From positions 62,001 through 126,000 of the forward strand of contig CAWCCX010000024.1 in NCBI GenBank assembly GCA_963794155.1: a stretch of DNA of 64,000 nt. The letters run 5' to 3'. Origin of the DNA: Roseiarcus sp963794155 (GTDB taxonomy: Bacteria > Pseudomonadota > Alphaproteobacteria > Rhizobiales > Beijerinckiaceae). The translations under genes and the position numbers were made by a program. Below are positions 52,540-62,382 of this stretch, in pieces. The notes below the pieces were generated by a model. The model worked only from the letters and a program-made list of their open reading frames with translations, ran no database searches and had not been told where the DNA came from. Numbering within the stretch: the stretch's first letter is position 1; the number at the start of each line of letters is the position of its first letter.

Positions 52540-54003
52540 ATGAATTCATCGTGGGTCGCCAAGTGGCGGGGAGTGAGGGTCTTCGTTCTCGGCGACGTGA
52601 TGCTCGATAAATACGTCTATGGGCGGGTCGAGCGGATTTCGCCTGAAGCGCCAATTCCTGTCCTTCATCATCAATCCGAGAAGACTATGCTCGGCGGCGC
52701 GGCCAATGTGGCCCGCAACATTATCGCCCTTGGCGGCGAGGTCCTGTTGGTCGGGGCGCTGGGGGACGACGAAGCCGGCGATCTTGTCGCCGGTCCGCTG
52801 GTCGCGGAGGACCGGATCCAAGGCCGCTTTGTGCGGAAGGCTCATCACCCGACGACGACGAAGGTGCGTTACGTCAGTGGCGGCCAGCAGATCATGCGCC
52901 TCGACATCGAGCGGCGCTTCAACCTCGAGGCGCAAGAGATCCAGACCATTTGCGACTGGCTTGCCGGCGCCGCGGACAGCGTCTCCGCCATTGTGCTGTC
53001 CGACTACGCCAAGGGCGTCCTTGTTCCGGCGCTCATCCAACGGGTGGTCGCAATCGCGAAAGCGCGGCGAATTCCCGTCGTTGTCGATCCGAAATCGCCC
53101 GACGTTTCACGTTACGAGGGGGCCACGGTTCTGACACCCAACGCCTCCGAAGCGGCGACGACGGTCGGGGTCGAATGCGCGGACGACGACGGCGCAGAAA
53201 CCGTGGTGAAGATGTTTCGCGAGCGGGCCAAGGTCGAAGCGGTCGTTTTGACCCGCGGCGTGGATGGGATGACGATCTTTGATCCGTCCGAGGTTGAGGG
53301 CGCGGTGACCCATGTGCCGACCGTCGCGTCGCAGGTCTTTGATGTTTCCGGCGCCGGGGACACGGTCGTCGCCGCGCTTGCATTGGCTCTGGCCTGCGGG
53401 GCCTCGGTCACGACCGCCGCCCGCATTGGCAACGCCGCGGCCGGAATCGCCGTCAGCAAGCGCGGCACCGCGGCGGTGCACGCGGATGAACTCTCGGCAG
53501 TCCTGGGGGGCGTCAAGACCGGAGACGATCCGAAAATCGTCGGCAATGAAGCCGCTGCCGCAATTGTCGCCGATTGGAAGGCCAAAGGCCTGAAAGTGGG
53601 ACTGACGAACGGGTGCTTCGATCTCCTCCACCCGGGGCATGTCGAACTTCTGAAGCGGTCGCGCGCCGCATGCGACCGTCTCGTGGTCGCGCTCAACTCT
53701 GACGCCTCGGTTCGTCGGCTCAAGGGCGAAACAAGGCCGGTGCAAAACGAGCGTGCGCGATCGATCGTAATGGCGGCGATCGACAGCGTTGACCTCGTGA
53801 CTTTGTTTGAGGAGGACACGCCGTTGCGGCTCATCGACTTGCTCAAGCCCGACTGCCTGATCAAAGGCGCAGACTACACGCTGGCGACCGTCGTCGGCGC
53901 GGATGTGGTCCGCTCATATGGCGGGGAGGTCATTTTGGTTCCGCTCGAAAGGGGGCACAGCACGACTTCGATCATCGCGCGCGCGAATGCCGGAGCGGCA
54001 TGA
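52540..54003 (+). CDS. hldE: Bifunctional D-beta-D-heptose 7-phosphate kinase / heptose 1-phosphate adenylyltransferase
   Basis: A 487-residue two-domain enzyme. Residues 1-320 are a PfkB-type kinase: VFVLGDVMLDKYVYGRVERI, MLGGAANVARNI, VVDPKSPDVSRY and DVSGAGDTVVAALAL with the catalytic Asp. Residues about 345-487 are a nucleotidyltransferase with NGCFDLLHPGHVELL (HxGH), IDSVDLVTLFEEDTP and IKGADYT. It makes ADP-heptose, which HldD (40960) epimerises. ATG at 52540. The stop overlaps a small frame (ATGA at 54000). Confidence 0.96.
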   Translation: MNSSWVAKWRGVRVFVLGDVMLDKYVYGRVERISPEAPIPVLHHQSEKTMLGGAANVARNIIALGGEVLLVGALGDDEAGDLVAGPLVAEDRIQGRFVRKAHHPTTTKVRYVSGGQQIMRLDIERRFNLEAQEIQTICDWLAGAADSVSAIVLSDYAKGVLVPALIQRVVAIAKARRIPVVVDPKSPDVSRYEGATVLTPNASEAATTVGVECADDDGAETVVKMFRERAKVEAVVLTRGVDGMTIFDPSEVEGAVTHVPTVASQVFDVSGAGDTVVAALALALACGASVTTAARIGNAAAGIAVSKRGTAAVHADELSAVLGGVKTGDDPKIVGNEAAAAIVADWKAKGLKVGLTNGCFDLLHPGHVELLKRSRAACDRLVVALNSDASVRRLKGETRPVQNERARSIVMAAIDSVDLVTLFEEDTPLRLIDLLKPDCLIKGADYTLATVVGADVVRSYGGEVILVPLERGHSTTSIIARANAGAA

Positions 54004-54122
54004 CGTTCGAGGCGGACGCAGAGCACTGCTGGAATCGCTGGAGCGACGGACGCGGGTTCCCGTCCAAAAGCTTGCGGCTCGAGACGGCCAGCCTTCGGCA
54101 ATTGTCCGACATTGCAGCCTGA
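54000..54122 (+). CDS. Possible 40-residue protein coupled to hldE
   Basis: An ATG overlapping the hldE stop (ATGA) opens a short frame: MTFEADAEHCWNRWSDGRGF, then a few more residues to a stop at 54122. The overlap is the style used throughout this window for true neighbours, but no family is recognised. It may be the truncated start of a lost gene. Confidence 0.25.
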   Translation: MTFEADAEHCWNRWSDGRGFPSKSLRLETASLRQLSDIAA

Positions 54123-54619
54123 TGTCGACCCCCGGGGGATTGACGCGAGCGGCTCCGCGCGCTGGCAAAGGCGCGGATCAGCGGGTTGGCCGACCGCCAT
54201 GGAAGGTGGAGCAGGCGAGCGTTAGACACGCCAGGTGCGGCTGCGCCGGCGATCACGCGTTCCTGGTTTGAGAGCGAGTCACGGATACCCGGTCCTTGAG
54301 CGCCTCTATCGCCCATGCCGCCAATGGCCCGGTCATCGGCAAAATCATGGCCTGCTCGCGACAGCTCGTTCTTCATTGCCCAGTTTGACCTTGTTGACGC
54401 TTTCTTCGCTGTGCGCGAAGATCAACCGGCGACGATGGGTCGGGCCATCGACGGCGCTGGCGCGTGTGGCGGGCGGTTGGTTCGTTGGCGATACTGGCGC
54501 GAGCGCGGTCGGATCTGGAATGTTTCGGCCAATCAGGAGACCGGCGACGAACGCTGGCGATGGCGCAGGTTCGCCGACGCTAGCGGCCGTCTCCGGAACC
54601 TAGTAAGAGCGTTCCGGCC
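54123..54619. other. Intergenic stretch without a supported gene
   Basis: About 500 bp before the cyclase gene. Several frames are open because of high GC, but none has a binding site or recognisable family. The promoter of the cyclase gene is expected here. Confidence 0.35.
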
Positions 54620-57600
54620 ATGGGCGAAGGTGAAATTGCCGCGCCGAACCCGCTTACGCCTCTCGGCGAGCGGCGTCAGGTTTCCGTGCTGTTCGCGGAC
54701 ATGGTGGGATTCACCGCGATCGCCGAGCGCCTCGGCGAGGAAGGAACCTTCGAACTCGTTCGGCTGGTTTACGACAAGCTGGCTGGGGTGATCCGCGAAC
54801 AGGGCGGCACGGTGCGCGGCTTCGCGGGCGATAGCATCATGGCCCTGTTCGGCGTTCCCGACGCGCTCGAGGATGCTCCGCTTCGGGCCTGCCGCGCGGC
54901 TTTGTCGATCCACGCCGCCTTGGCCGCGGCGGGCGACGAGATCGAGGCTCGATTGGGGGCGCGTCCGACGATGCGCATCGGCGTGAGTTCGGGCCTTGCG
55001 GTGGTGGCGCGGGTGGAGGACGAAAGCGCCATGACGACGGCGCTCGGCGACACGGTGAATCTTGCCTCGCGCCTTCAGGGCCTGGCGGCGGCGGGAACAT
55101 CGTTGACCTGCGACGCGACGCGACGCCTCGTCGAATGGCTCGCCGACATGAGCTTCGCTGGCGAGTACGCGATCAAGGGCAAGGCCAAGCCGCAGAAGGT
55201 CTGGCGGCTCGAGTCCGTTCACAAGGGCCTCACGCGCTTCGACGCCTCGGTGGGCCGGGGCTTGAGCGCCTATATCGGTCGCGAGAACGAACTGGCGATG
55301 TTGCGGGAGGCGCTCCGACGAGCGCGGGATCAGCTTCAGGTGATCGACATCGTCGCCGAGCCCGGTCTGGGCAAGACGCGCCTGGCTTTTGAATTTCGAC
55401 AACGCCTAAACGCCGACGAGGTCCGCGTTCTCACCGGAAACTGCGCCGCCGACGGGCGACAGATTCCCTTCCTGCCTTTCATCGAGGTGGTGCGCGGCGC
55501 GTTCCGCATCCGACCCGAGGACGATCGAGCCGAGATCACGCGGAAGCTTGAAACCGGCCTTCGCGGGTTGGAGCTGGGCACAACCGAGAACTTAGGCCTC
55601 CTGCTCAATCTGCTGGGACTCGAACCGCCAGAAGGTTCGCTGGCGGGACTCGACGGCGTCCTGATCGGTTTGCGCACGCGCGACTTGTTGCCGGCCCTGC
55701 TGAAGGCGCGATGCCGCGCGTCGCCGGTCGTTCTATCGCTCGACGACATTCACTGGATCGACGGCGCGTCCCAAGAGATCCTCGGCAAACTGATCGAAGG
55801 CGCCGCGCAGCCCAACCTGCTCGTCATCACCACGCGGCGCCCGGAGTACATTCCCAGGTGGCGCGACGGGCCAGGCGTGACGACCCTCGCGTTGGAGCCG
55901 CTGACCGCGAGCGACATCAGGCATCTCTTGGAGACGCGACTCGGCGTAGCCTCGGCGCCCGATTCGTTGATCACCCAAGTCACGGAGCGCGCCGAGGGCA
56001 ATCCTCTGTTCGGCGAGGAGATCCTGAGTTTCCTGATTCAACGCGGCGCATTGCGCGTCACGTCGGGCAAGGCGGATTTTGATCCAGACGCGGGCGACAT
56101 CGGCTTGCCCGCGAGCTTGCAGAGCCTGCTGGCGGCAAGGGCGGACCGGCTGCCGCGCGAGGATCGGGCGCTGTTGCAGGCTGCGGCGGCGATCGGCCGG
56201 CGGTTCGACAAAAACCTGCTGGCGCTCGTCGTCGAGACCGGGGAGGATGTTGGCGCGAGACTGGAGAAACTGCACGCGCTGGATATTGTCCATCGCGAAG
56301 GCCATTCCGCGGACTACGCTTTCAAGCATGTGCTCCTGAGAGACACCCTGTATCAGAGCCTGCTCACGGAGCGCAGGGCTGAGCTGCATCTCAAGATCGC
56401 CCAGGGACTGGAAAAGCGTGGCGATGGCCGGCTCGCCGAGGTCGCGGAAACGCTCGCTCACCACTACGCCCACACCGATCGAAACGACATCGCCTTCACC
56501 TATCTCGCCATGGCTGGCGCGAAGAGTCTGGGCGTCTATTCGCTCGACGAGGCCGATCGATATTTCACGTCGGCGCTCGCGCTCTTCGAGCGCGACCCCG
56601 GTTGCGCCAGCGACGAGCGGCTCGCCGAGATGCTCGCCAACTACGCCCTGTGTTCGAATATCTCCTTGCGGTTGAAGACGATCATCGAGGTGACGACGAG
56701 GTTCAGGCCGAACTTGAACAGATCGGGAGACAGCCGCCATCACGTCCTTATATTGCATCACTATATCTCGAGCCTCGTCTGGACCGCGAGATTTCGGGAC
56801 GCATTGAGCGTCCAACAAGAATTGTCCGCGATGGCGCGCCGACTGGGCGATCCGAAATCGATGGCTTACGCCCTGGTCAGCGAATTGTCGGTGTCGACCT
56901 ATTGCGCGCCGGTCTCGATCGAGGTCTTCCAGGCCCGACGTCGCGAGGCCGAGGCCGCCCTGGCGAGTGTCGACGACGCCTACCTCAAGAATTTCTTTTC
57001 CGCCATTCTGGCATGGGACGAAGTGAACCGCGGCCGGATCGCGGAAGCCCGTGAGGCCGCGGAGCGGCTGATGGTCATCGGCGTCTCGATGAACGATCCA
57101 AGATCCCTCGGCTATGGGACCGCGATGAAGGCTCTCATCGCCATCCTCAGCGACAATTATGAGGCGGGCCTCGAGATCGCCGAGGTCGGGATAGGCATGT
57201 CCCGCGCCCCGTTCGAACGGGCCATCGCAACGTCGGCGCGAAAAATCGCCCTGGTGTTGCTCAATAAACCGGGCGCGCTCGACGAAGTCGGTGGTTACAT
57301 CGCCAAATGCACGGAGAACGGCTGGACCTTGTTTCTTTCGGGCCCAGACAATCTTTGGGGCGTCGCGCTCGCCATGAACGGACGGATCCAGGAAGGACTT
57401 GAGTACATCGAGCAGACGATCGCCCGGCGCGAGAAGGAGGGCTATCGCGCCTCGGCCGATTGGTGCCGCATGTTCTTGTGCGAAGTCTATCTCGACATCC
57501 TTTCGGGCAACGGGAAGGCGTCGCTCGGGCTGTTCTTACGGAATTTTCGGTCGCTGACATGGGTGCTGATGTTCGGCGAGAAGCGAATTGTCGCGTTGAT

Positions 57601-57817
57601 CGAGCACGTGCGATCGAACCCGCAATTCGATCGGAACGGGCACTATATCGGTCGCGCGGAAATGATCCTGGGCCTCTTGTACAAGGCGAAGAAGAAAAAG
57701 GCGCTCGCCGCGGGCCATTTGTCGGAAGCGCGCCGCATCGTCAGCGCTTTCGGCCCGTCCCCGATGCTGACGCGGATTGAGGCGGCGCTGGCGGAGCTGA
57801 CCAGATCTCCGAGATGA
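54620..57817 (+). CDS. Class III adenylate/guanylate cyclase domain protein with AAA-type ATPase and TPR-like region
   Basis: A 1065-residue regulator. Residues about 15-190 are a class III cyclase catalytic domain: metal Asp residues in LFADMVGFTAIAERLG and RGFAGDSIMALFGVP, then TALGDTVNLASRLQGLA. Residues about 215-500 are an AAA/STAND ATPase: IGRENELAMLREAL, Walker A VAEPGLGKTRLAFEF, Walker B-like VVLSLDDIHWID, RAEGNPLFGEEIL. The remaining 550 residues are helical, TPR-like repeats. This architecture is widespread in rhizobia and actinobacteria and is thought to sense a signal through the repeats; cyclase activity is often undemonstrated. It has no transmembrane helix. The target is not visible from context. 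Confidence 0.88.
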   Translation: MGEGEIAAPNPLTPLGERRQVSVLFADMVGFTAIAERLGEEGTFELVRLVYDKLAGVIREQGGTVRGFAGDSIMALFGVPDALEDAPLRACRAALSIHAALAAAGDEIEARLGARPTMRIGVSSGLAVVARVEDESAMTTALGDTVNLASRLQGLAAAGTSLTCDATRRLVEWLADMSFAGEYAIKGKAKPQKVWRLESVHKGLTRFDASVGRGLSAYIGRENELAMLREALRRARDQLQVIDIVAEPGLGKTRLAFEFRQRLNADEVRVLTGNCAADGRQIPFLPFIEVVRGAFRIRPEDDRAEITRKLETGLRGLELGTTENLGLLLNLLGLEPPEGSLAGLDGVLIGLRTRDLLPALLKARCRASPVVLSLDDIHWIDGASQEILGKLIEGAAQPNLLVITTRRPEYIPRWRDGPGVTTLALEPLTASDIRHLLETRLGVASAPDSLITQVTERAEGNPLFGEEILSFLIQRGALRVTSGKADFDPDAGDIGLPASLQSLLAARADRLPREDRALLQAAAAIGRRFDKNLLALVVETGEDVGARLEKLHALDIVHREGHSADYAFKHVLLRDTLYQSLLTERRAELHLKIAQGLEKRGDGRLAEVAETLAHHYAHTDRNDIAFTYLAMAGAKSLGVYSLDEADRYFTSALALFERDPGCASDERLAEMLANYALCSNISLRLKTIIEVTTRFRPNLNRSGDSRHHVLILHHYISSLVWTARFRDALSVQQELSAMARRLGDPKSMAYALVSELSVSTYCAPVSIEVFQARRREAEAALASVDDAYLKNFFSAILAWDEVNRGRIAEAREAAERLMVIGVSMNDPRSLGYGTAMKALIAILSDNYEAGLEIAEVGIGMSRAPFERAIATSARKIALVLLNKPGALDEVGGYIAKCTENGWTLFLSGPDNLWGVALAMNGRIQEGLEYIEQTIARREKEGYRASADWCRMFLCEVYLDILSGNGKASLGLFLRNFRSLTWVLMFGEKRIVALIEHVRSNPQFDRNGHYIGRAEMILGLLYKAKKKKALAAGHLSEARRIVSAFGPSPMLTRIEAALAELTRSPR

Positions 57818-57856
57818 GGCGCCCCGCGGCCGCGCACTCGCTCCGGATGAGGCCGC

Positions 57857-59254
57857 TCAACTCGTCAGCTTCGACAAGTAGTCGATCGCCGGCAGGCTCG
57901 GCAGGAACGTGTAGGCCCCGCCGCGGGTCGTCACGAAGCGCGGGAAGCCGCGAAGGCGAATCCTGCCTCCGTTCTCCAGCGATAAGTCGAACCAGCTCGT
58001 CTCCGGCGTGTTGGCGCCGATCAATGGATCGTTGGCGCCGGTGACGTCGGGATCCTGCAGGCCAAGGTTGAGCCAGTCGCACATGATCGCCTCGAACTGC
58101 GCGCCGAGGCTCGCGCCGATGAAATTGCCGAGCAGCCCGCGCTCCCGATCGTCGGGATGGGCGGGGTCGAAATCTGGGCCGTAGGACATGCCGCGCCGCA
58201 CCAGCCGCCGCGTGTAGTTGGCGATCCGCTGGACGATCGTCCCGCCGCGCGGGTTGACGCGCCGCATGTGCGAGCCGGGGGGGCAGCGCGAAGCGCGACC
58301 GTAGTCGAAATTGGTGAAGGAAACCCGCGGCACAGGACATTGCGCGTCGGGCGAGACGCCATAGGGAACGCCGGTGCGCCAGCGTCCGCACATCTGCGCC
58401 GCGACGATTTCGCGCAACGCCCACAAACGGTCGAGATCTTTGCCGATCCGCCCCTCGCCGCCTGGCGCCAGTAACTGGTCGACGTCGGGATGGGCCTCAA
58501 GTTCCTTGGCCGCCTTGTCCAGATAGGCCTCGAACCCGGCGGCGTCCTGCTTGAGGATGCGGAAGGCGTTGAACGTCCCATTGAACCCGAGGGCCGCGGG
58601 CGTCGGCACGCGAAAGAAGAGCCCTTCGAGACGCGTTGGATAGCCGAGTAGAGCCGTGCCGAGCGGATCGATCGGCTCGTCCGTCTTTTCGGTATCAGGG
58701 TCGCGAATCTCGGCGAAGCGAGGCTGCGAGATATTGTCGACGAAGCCGAAAAACACTTTGTTGTCGGCGAGATTGCGCCCGTCGTGAGCGCCGAGCACGT
58801 TGAAGGCGCTGGCGACCTGAGCCTCGACGCGATCGAGATGCGCGGCGTCGTCGGCGTAGATCGAGGCGACGACATGCACACGCGCCGGCTTGTCGAACGG
58901 GGCCGGCCAACTCGACGGCGCGCTCGATCCGAAATCGCCGAGCTTCAACGCCCGGCTCGTCATCCCCTCGACGAATTCGGTCGGGAACGTCGCGAGCGAC
59001 TCGGCCGGTGTTCCGAGCGCGCGCAGACCCTCGTAGGTCAGGCCGATGTTGAAACAGGCGGTCGGCTTCTGGCGCCAAGGCGCCTCACTGGTGATCCCGG
59101 GAACGTTGGCGTTTCCACCGGCGACCGATACGCCGAGGAATTGCCGCGCCGCCGCGCGGTCCGCAACCTCGAGGATGAGATGGCGCACGAAGGCGCGGCG
59201 ATAGCCGCGCAGGATGTTGCCCTGAACGTGCTCGCGATTGAATTCGGCGCTCAC
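57857..59254 (-). CDS. DyP-type heme peroxidase
   Basis: A 465-residue dye-decolourising peroxidase. The distal Asp is in KVFFGFVDNISQPRF (GxxDG motif, here GFVDN) near residue 173; the proximal His is in CPPGSHMRRVNPRGG near residue 335; RRGMSYGPDFDP and GLLGNFIGASLGAQFE follow as in the family. There is no signal peptide. The GTG start at 59254 overlaps the stop of the preceding gene (GTGA), so it is the last gene of a three-gene operon with a catalase-family protein and a protein of unknown function. DyP enzymes oxidise phenolic and lignin-like compounds, which fits the aromatic operon elsewhere in the window, though no direct link is seen. Confidence 0.92.
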   Translation of the reverse strand: MSAEFNREHVQGNILRGYRRAFVRHLILEVADRAAARQFLGVSVAGGNANVPGITSEAPWRQKPTACFNIGLTYEGLRALGTPAESLATFPTEFVEGMTSRALKLGDFGSSAPSSWPAPFDKPARVHVVASIYADDAAHLDRVEAQVASAFNVLGAHDGRNLADNKVFFGFVDNISQPRFAEIRDPDTEKTDEPIDPLGTALLGYPTRLEGLFFRVPTPAALGFNGTFNAFRILKQDAAGFEAYLDKAAKELEAHPDVDQLLAPGGEGRIGKDLDRLWALREIVAAQMCGRWRTGVPYGVSPDAQCPVPRVSFTNFDYGRASRCPPGSHMRRVNPRGGTIVQRIANYTRRLVRRGMSYGPDFDPAHPDDRERGLLGNFIGASLGAQFEAIMCDWLNLGLQDPDVTGANDPLIGANTPETSWFDLSLENGGRIRLRGFPRFVTTRGGAYTFLPSLPAIDYLSKLTS

Positions 59255-59967
59255 CAGCCGACTCCGAACTTGCGGCGCACCTGCGCCGCGGAAAAACCCG
59301 GATAGTTGCGGTAGCCGCCGCCGAGCGAAACATTGGGATTGGCGTGCAATTGCAGGATGAGGTCGCGCGGCAGCAAACGCACGCCGTCAAGCGCGCTACC
59401 GCGCGGAGTCCCGCGGGCGGCGTCCTGCAAGGTGAACAAATCGGTTGGAATGTCGGGCACTTGGAACAGGTCGTGGGCGTGAACCCAATCGATGAAAGCC
59501 TCGACATGGGTCGCCGACGGGGTGATCGCCTCGCCTCCCTCCACCAGGCCCACGACTTGGTCGAACACGCTGCCAATCGTGGCGATGAAATCCCGGATGT
59601 AGTTCGTGAAGTCGCCGTCGTAGACCGAGATCATGCACAAATTGTCGCCAATCAGCACGAAGCGGGCGAAATGGACGGTGCCGACATTGTCGAGGCCGGC
59701 GAAGATCTCGTCGACGTTCTGCGCGATCGCCAGCGTCGCCTTGGCGCGCCCGATTGCGGACTTGTCCTTCAGCGGCATGATGAGGTTCATCATGCGCTGA
59801 ACGTTCTCGCTGGGCTGGACCGAGGGCCGCGGGCCGCCCGGCAACGGGGGCGTCGGCGTTCGCCAGGCCCAGTAGGGGACGAGAACCTTGGCCGACAGGA
59901 ATTGGAACAACGACGTAGCGGGCAGCTTGTCGACGAACCGATCGAACCAACCGCCTCGGCCGTCCAT
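59251..59967 (-). CDS. Protein of unknown function between catalase-like and DyP genes
   Basis: A 238-residue protein from ATG 59967, which has GGGAG upstream. Visible segments: MMNLIMPLKDKSAIGRAKAT, VGTVHFARFVLIGDNLCMIS, VYDGDFTNYIRDFIATIGSV, a FIDWVHAHDLFQVPDIP stretch and a C-terminal QLHANPNVSLGGGYRNYPGF. The VHFARF...SVYDGDF pattern resembles ferredoxin-like alpha+beta folds (as in DyP and chlorite dismutase relatives), suggesting a helper or divergent heme-binding protein, but no heme ligand can be assigned. Coupled to DyP by overlap and to the catalase-like gene by a 4-bp gap. Confidence 0.75.
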   Translation of the reverse strand: MDGRGGWFDRFVDKLPATSLFQFLSAKVLVPYWAWRTPTPPLPGGPRPSVQPSENVQRMMNLIMPLKDKSAIGRAKATLAIAQNVDEIFAGLDNVGTVHFARFVLIGDNLCMISVYDGDFTNYIRDFIATIGSVFDQVVGLVEGGEAITPSATHVEAFIDWVHAHDLFQVPDIPTDLFTLQDAARGTPRGSALDGVRLLPRDLILQLHANPNVSLGGGYRNYPGFSAAQVRRKFGVGW

Positions 59968-59971
59968 CGAC

Positions 59972-60988
59972 TCAACTCCCTGAAAATGGGCACGCCGGAG
60001 CGCGGCGCTGCTCGCGCGACAGCTCGTAGGCGTCGCGGCGCGCGCCAAGGACCGGATCGTTCGAGGCCTCGATCCCCGGGACCAGACGCCAGGGATTGAA
60101 GCTCAGAAGCTCGCAATTGGCGACTTGGTCGACGGGAATGGCGTCGAGGGTTAGCGTTCCCATCGCCAGCCGAGTCCGGTGAGGCGGCCACGGACGCGAC
60201 GGATCGTCAAAATCGTCGCCAGCCTCGCCGATCGTCATCATCAGAATGAAGCGCGCGGGCCCTTCGGCGAGGCGGTCACGGAGCTGTTGTTGCAAATATT
60301 TGTCCGCGGACGTCGCGCTGGGATCGAGGAGAACCCCGGCGACCGGCTGCCAGGTGAAGCGAACCCAGCGACGGACGCCGTCGGGCGCGACGGCCACGAA
60401 CGTATGCACCGCGTGATAGGTCGCGCGCGCATAGCTCGCAGGCGCGCCGAGCGATGCGGCCTGGAACACGGGGAGCTTTGCGTAGCCATGCGCACCGGCG
60501 AAATTCAGCGCGCCGGGGACGGAATCGTAGGTCTGCCCGGGCTTAGGATCGTCCATCGGCAGCATCAGGCGCAACATGTCGAAGATTTTCATCCACGGCA
60601 ACTCGCGCTCGGCGGCGATCGGCTCGGTGGAAGCGGAGAACTCCAAGAACTGTTCGGGCGTCTGGGTGAAGAACTCGTTCAGCGTCATCGCGATGAGATC
60701 GGTCGACGCGCGGTTCGCGAGATAGAAGCGGGTCGCCATTCCGCGCACGTCGGACCAGCCGTCGTGCTGAATCGCGCTGCCCGAGCCGTTGGAGAACCGC
60801 ACGATGGCCGGGACTCGCTGGCCCTGAAAATGCTCGGCGATGGTGTAGTCGCGGGCGATGTCCGACGCCTCGAAATAGCCGGTCGCGCTGATGCCGAACG
60901 CGTGCACGGGGCGGAGGTCCGGGCTGCCGTCGGGAAAACTGGAGCGGAGCGCGCGGACCAGTTTCGCGGCCATGCCGGAATCGTCCAT
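59972..60988 (-). CDS. Catalase-family (SrpA-like) heme peroxidase
   Basis: A 338-residue small catalase-related protein. The distal His is in LRPVHAFGISATGYFEA near residue 29; FSNGSGSAIQHDGWSDVRGM and TRFYLANRASTDLIAMTLNE follow; the proximal heme region is FNPWRLVPGIEASNDPVLGA followed by RRDAYELS with the R-x-x-x-Y motif. Such short catalase-like proteins act as peroxidases or hydroperoxide-binding enzymes rather than full catalases. It has no export signal and is the first gene of the operon with the unknown protein and DyP. Confidence 0.85.
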   Translation of the reverse strand: MDDSGMAAKLVRALRSSFPDGSPDLRPVHAFGISATGYFEASDIARDYTIAEHFQGQRVPAIVRFSNGSGSAIQHDGWSDVRGMATRFYLANRASTDLIAMTLNEFFTQTPEQFLEFSASTEPIAAERELPWMKIFDMLRLMLPMDDPKPGQTYDSVPGALNFAGAHGYAKLPVFQAASLGAPASYARATYHAVHTFVAVAPDGVRRWVRFTWQPVAGVLLDPSATSADKYLQQQLRDRLAEGPARFILMMTIGEAGDDFDDPSRPWPPHRTRLAMGTLTLDAIPVDQVANCELLSFNPWRLVPGIEASNDPVLGARRDAYELSREQRRAPACPFSGS

Positions 60989-61260
60989 CCCTTTATCCCC
61001 TCCGAGCCGACCGGCGCCACGGGCCGAGGTTAGAGCCTCGGCTGTTTCGTTGAATATCTTGCGAGCTTAGGCAGGCGTAAGGTCAGGGTCAAATGGTATT
61101 CCGCGACGTCATGACCTCGGCGCCGGTTTCGCTTCGAGGGTGGTCGCGTACAAACCCCTCTTTGGACTGCAATGAAGTCTCAGCCAACGATCAGCCCCTT
61201 GCATGCGGCAGGGCTTGAGTTCAAGCTGATCGACGGGCGGAAACTTAGGCTGGGGAATAC

Positions 61261-62205
61261 ATGGCGCAACTCGAACTTGATCTGATCGCCGAGGGACTGG
61301 AGTTCCCCGAGGGGCCGGTGGCGATGGCCGACGGCTCGATCCTGTTGACGGAGATCGAGGCCGGACGCGTCAGTCGCGTCACCCCGGATGGAAAGATCAG
61401 CGTGGTCGCCGATACCGGCGGCGGTCCGAACGGGCTTGCGATCGGCCCCGACGGTGCCCTCTATGTCACCAATGACGGTGGGTCGTTTCAATTTCAGGTT
61501 GTGTCCGGCGTCAATGTGCCCGGCCCGGCTCGCGCCGATTACAAGGGCGGATCGATCCAGCGGATCGACCTGCTGACCGGCCAGGTGACGACGCTTTACA
61601 CGCACTGCGGCGACAGGATTTTGTCCAGCCCTGACGACCTCGTGTTCGACAGCCAGGGCGGCTTTTGGTTCACCGTTTACGGGGTCGGCTTCGTCGACCA
61701 CAAGGTGTTCGGCGGCCTGTTCTATGCCACGCCCGATGGCAAGAGCATCACCTGCGCCCGCGCTCAATTGCTGTCGCCGAACGGCGTCGGCCTCTCGCCG
61801 GACGAGAAGGTCGTCTATGCCGCTGACACCCTGACCGGCCGCCTCTGGGCTTTCGACATCGCAAGTCCCGGCCAATTGAAGCCGCCGTCGAATCCTTTGG
61901 TTCCGGGGCGGGTCATCGCGACTTTGCCGGGACTTCAGCTTCTCGACAGCCTCAAGGTGGAAGCGGGCGGCGTGGTCTGCGTGGCCACGCTTTTGAACGG
62001 CGGAATCACCACCTTTACTCCTGACGGAACCGTCGAACATTTCGACATTCCTGATCCGTTCGTCAGCAATATCTGCTTCGGCGGCGCCGACATGCGCGAT
62101 GCATGGATCACGGCGTCTGGAACCGGCCGACTGTACAAGACTCGCTGGCCGCGCCCGGGACTGGCGCTAAATTTCAGTCGCGAGCGGCCGGCCGCCCGCC
62201 CTTAA
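61261..62205 (+). CDS. SMP-30/gluconolactonase family protein
   Basis: A 314-residue beta-propeller lactonase. The metal-ligand Glu is in LEFPEGPVAMADGS near residue 18; GGGPNGLAIGPDGALYVTND near residue 58 and LLSPNGVGLSPDEKVVYAAD near residue 180 hold the Asn and Asp ligands. The family hydrolyses sugar-acid lactones. It is separated from the heme operon by 272 bp in which no gene is seen. The nearby isomerase and dehydrogenase suggest a sugar-acid catabolic role. Confidence 0.88.
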   Translation: MAQLELDLIAEGLEFPEGPVAMADGSILLTEIEAGRVSRVTPDGKISVVADTGGGPNGLAIGPDGALYVTNDGGSFQFQVVSGVNVPGPARADYKGGSIQRIDLLTGQVTTLYTHCGDRILSSPDDLVFDSQGGFWFTVYGVGFVDHKVFGGLFYATPDGKSITCARAQLLSPNGVGLSPDEKVVYAADTLTGRLWAFDIASPGQLKPPSNPLVPGRVIATLPGLQLLDSLKVEAGGVVCVATLLNGGITTFTPDGTVEHFDIPDPFVSNICFGGADMRDAWITASGTGRLYKTRWPRPGLALNFSRERPAARP

Positions 62206-62382
62206 GCAGAGCGCAGACTGAGGAAAATCCCAGAGAAGCGCCGCGACGACGAGGAAACGGCGCACGAACCGGAGGAGGATCGGAACGTCGCAAAGCGCTC
62301 GGCGGCGCCGGCCGGGAGCCTCTCCCTCGCTCAATCTAACTTGGGCGCGCGGCCGGATGACGAACGTCGTCGCTATCGCGGG

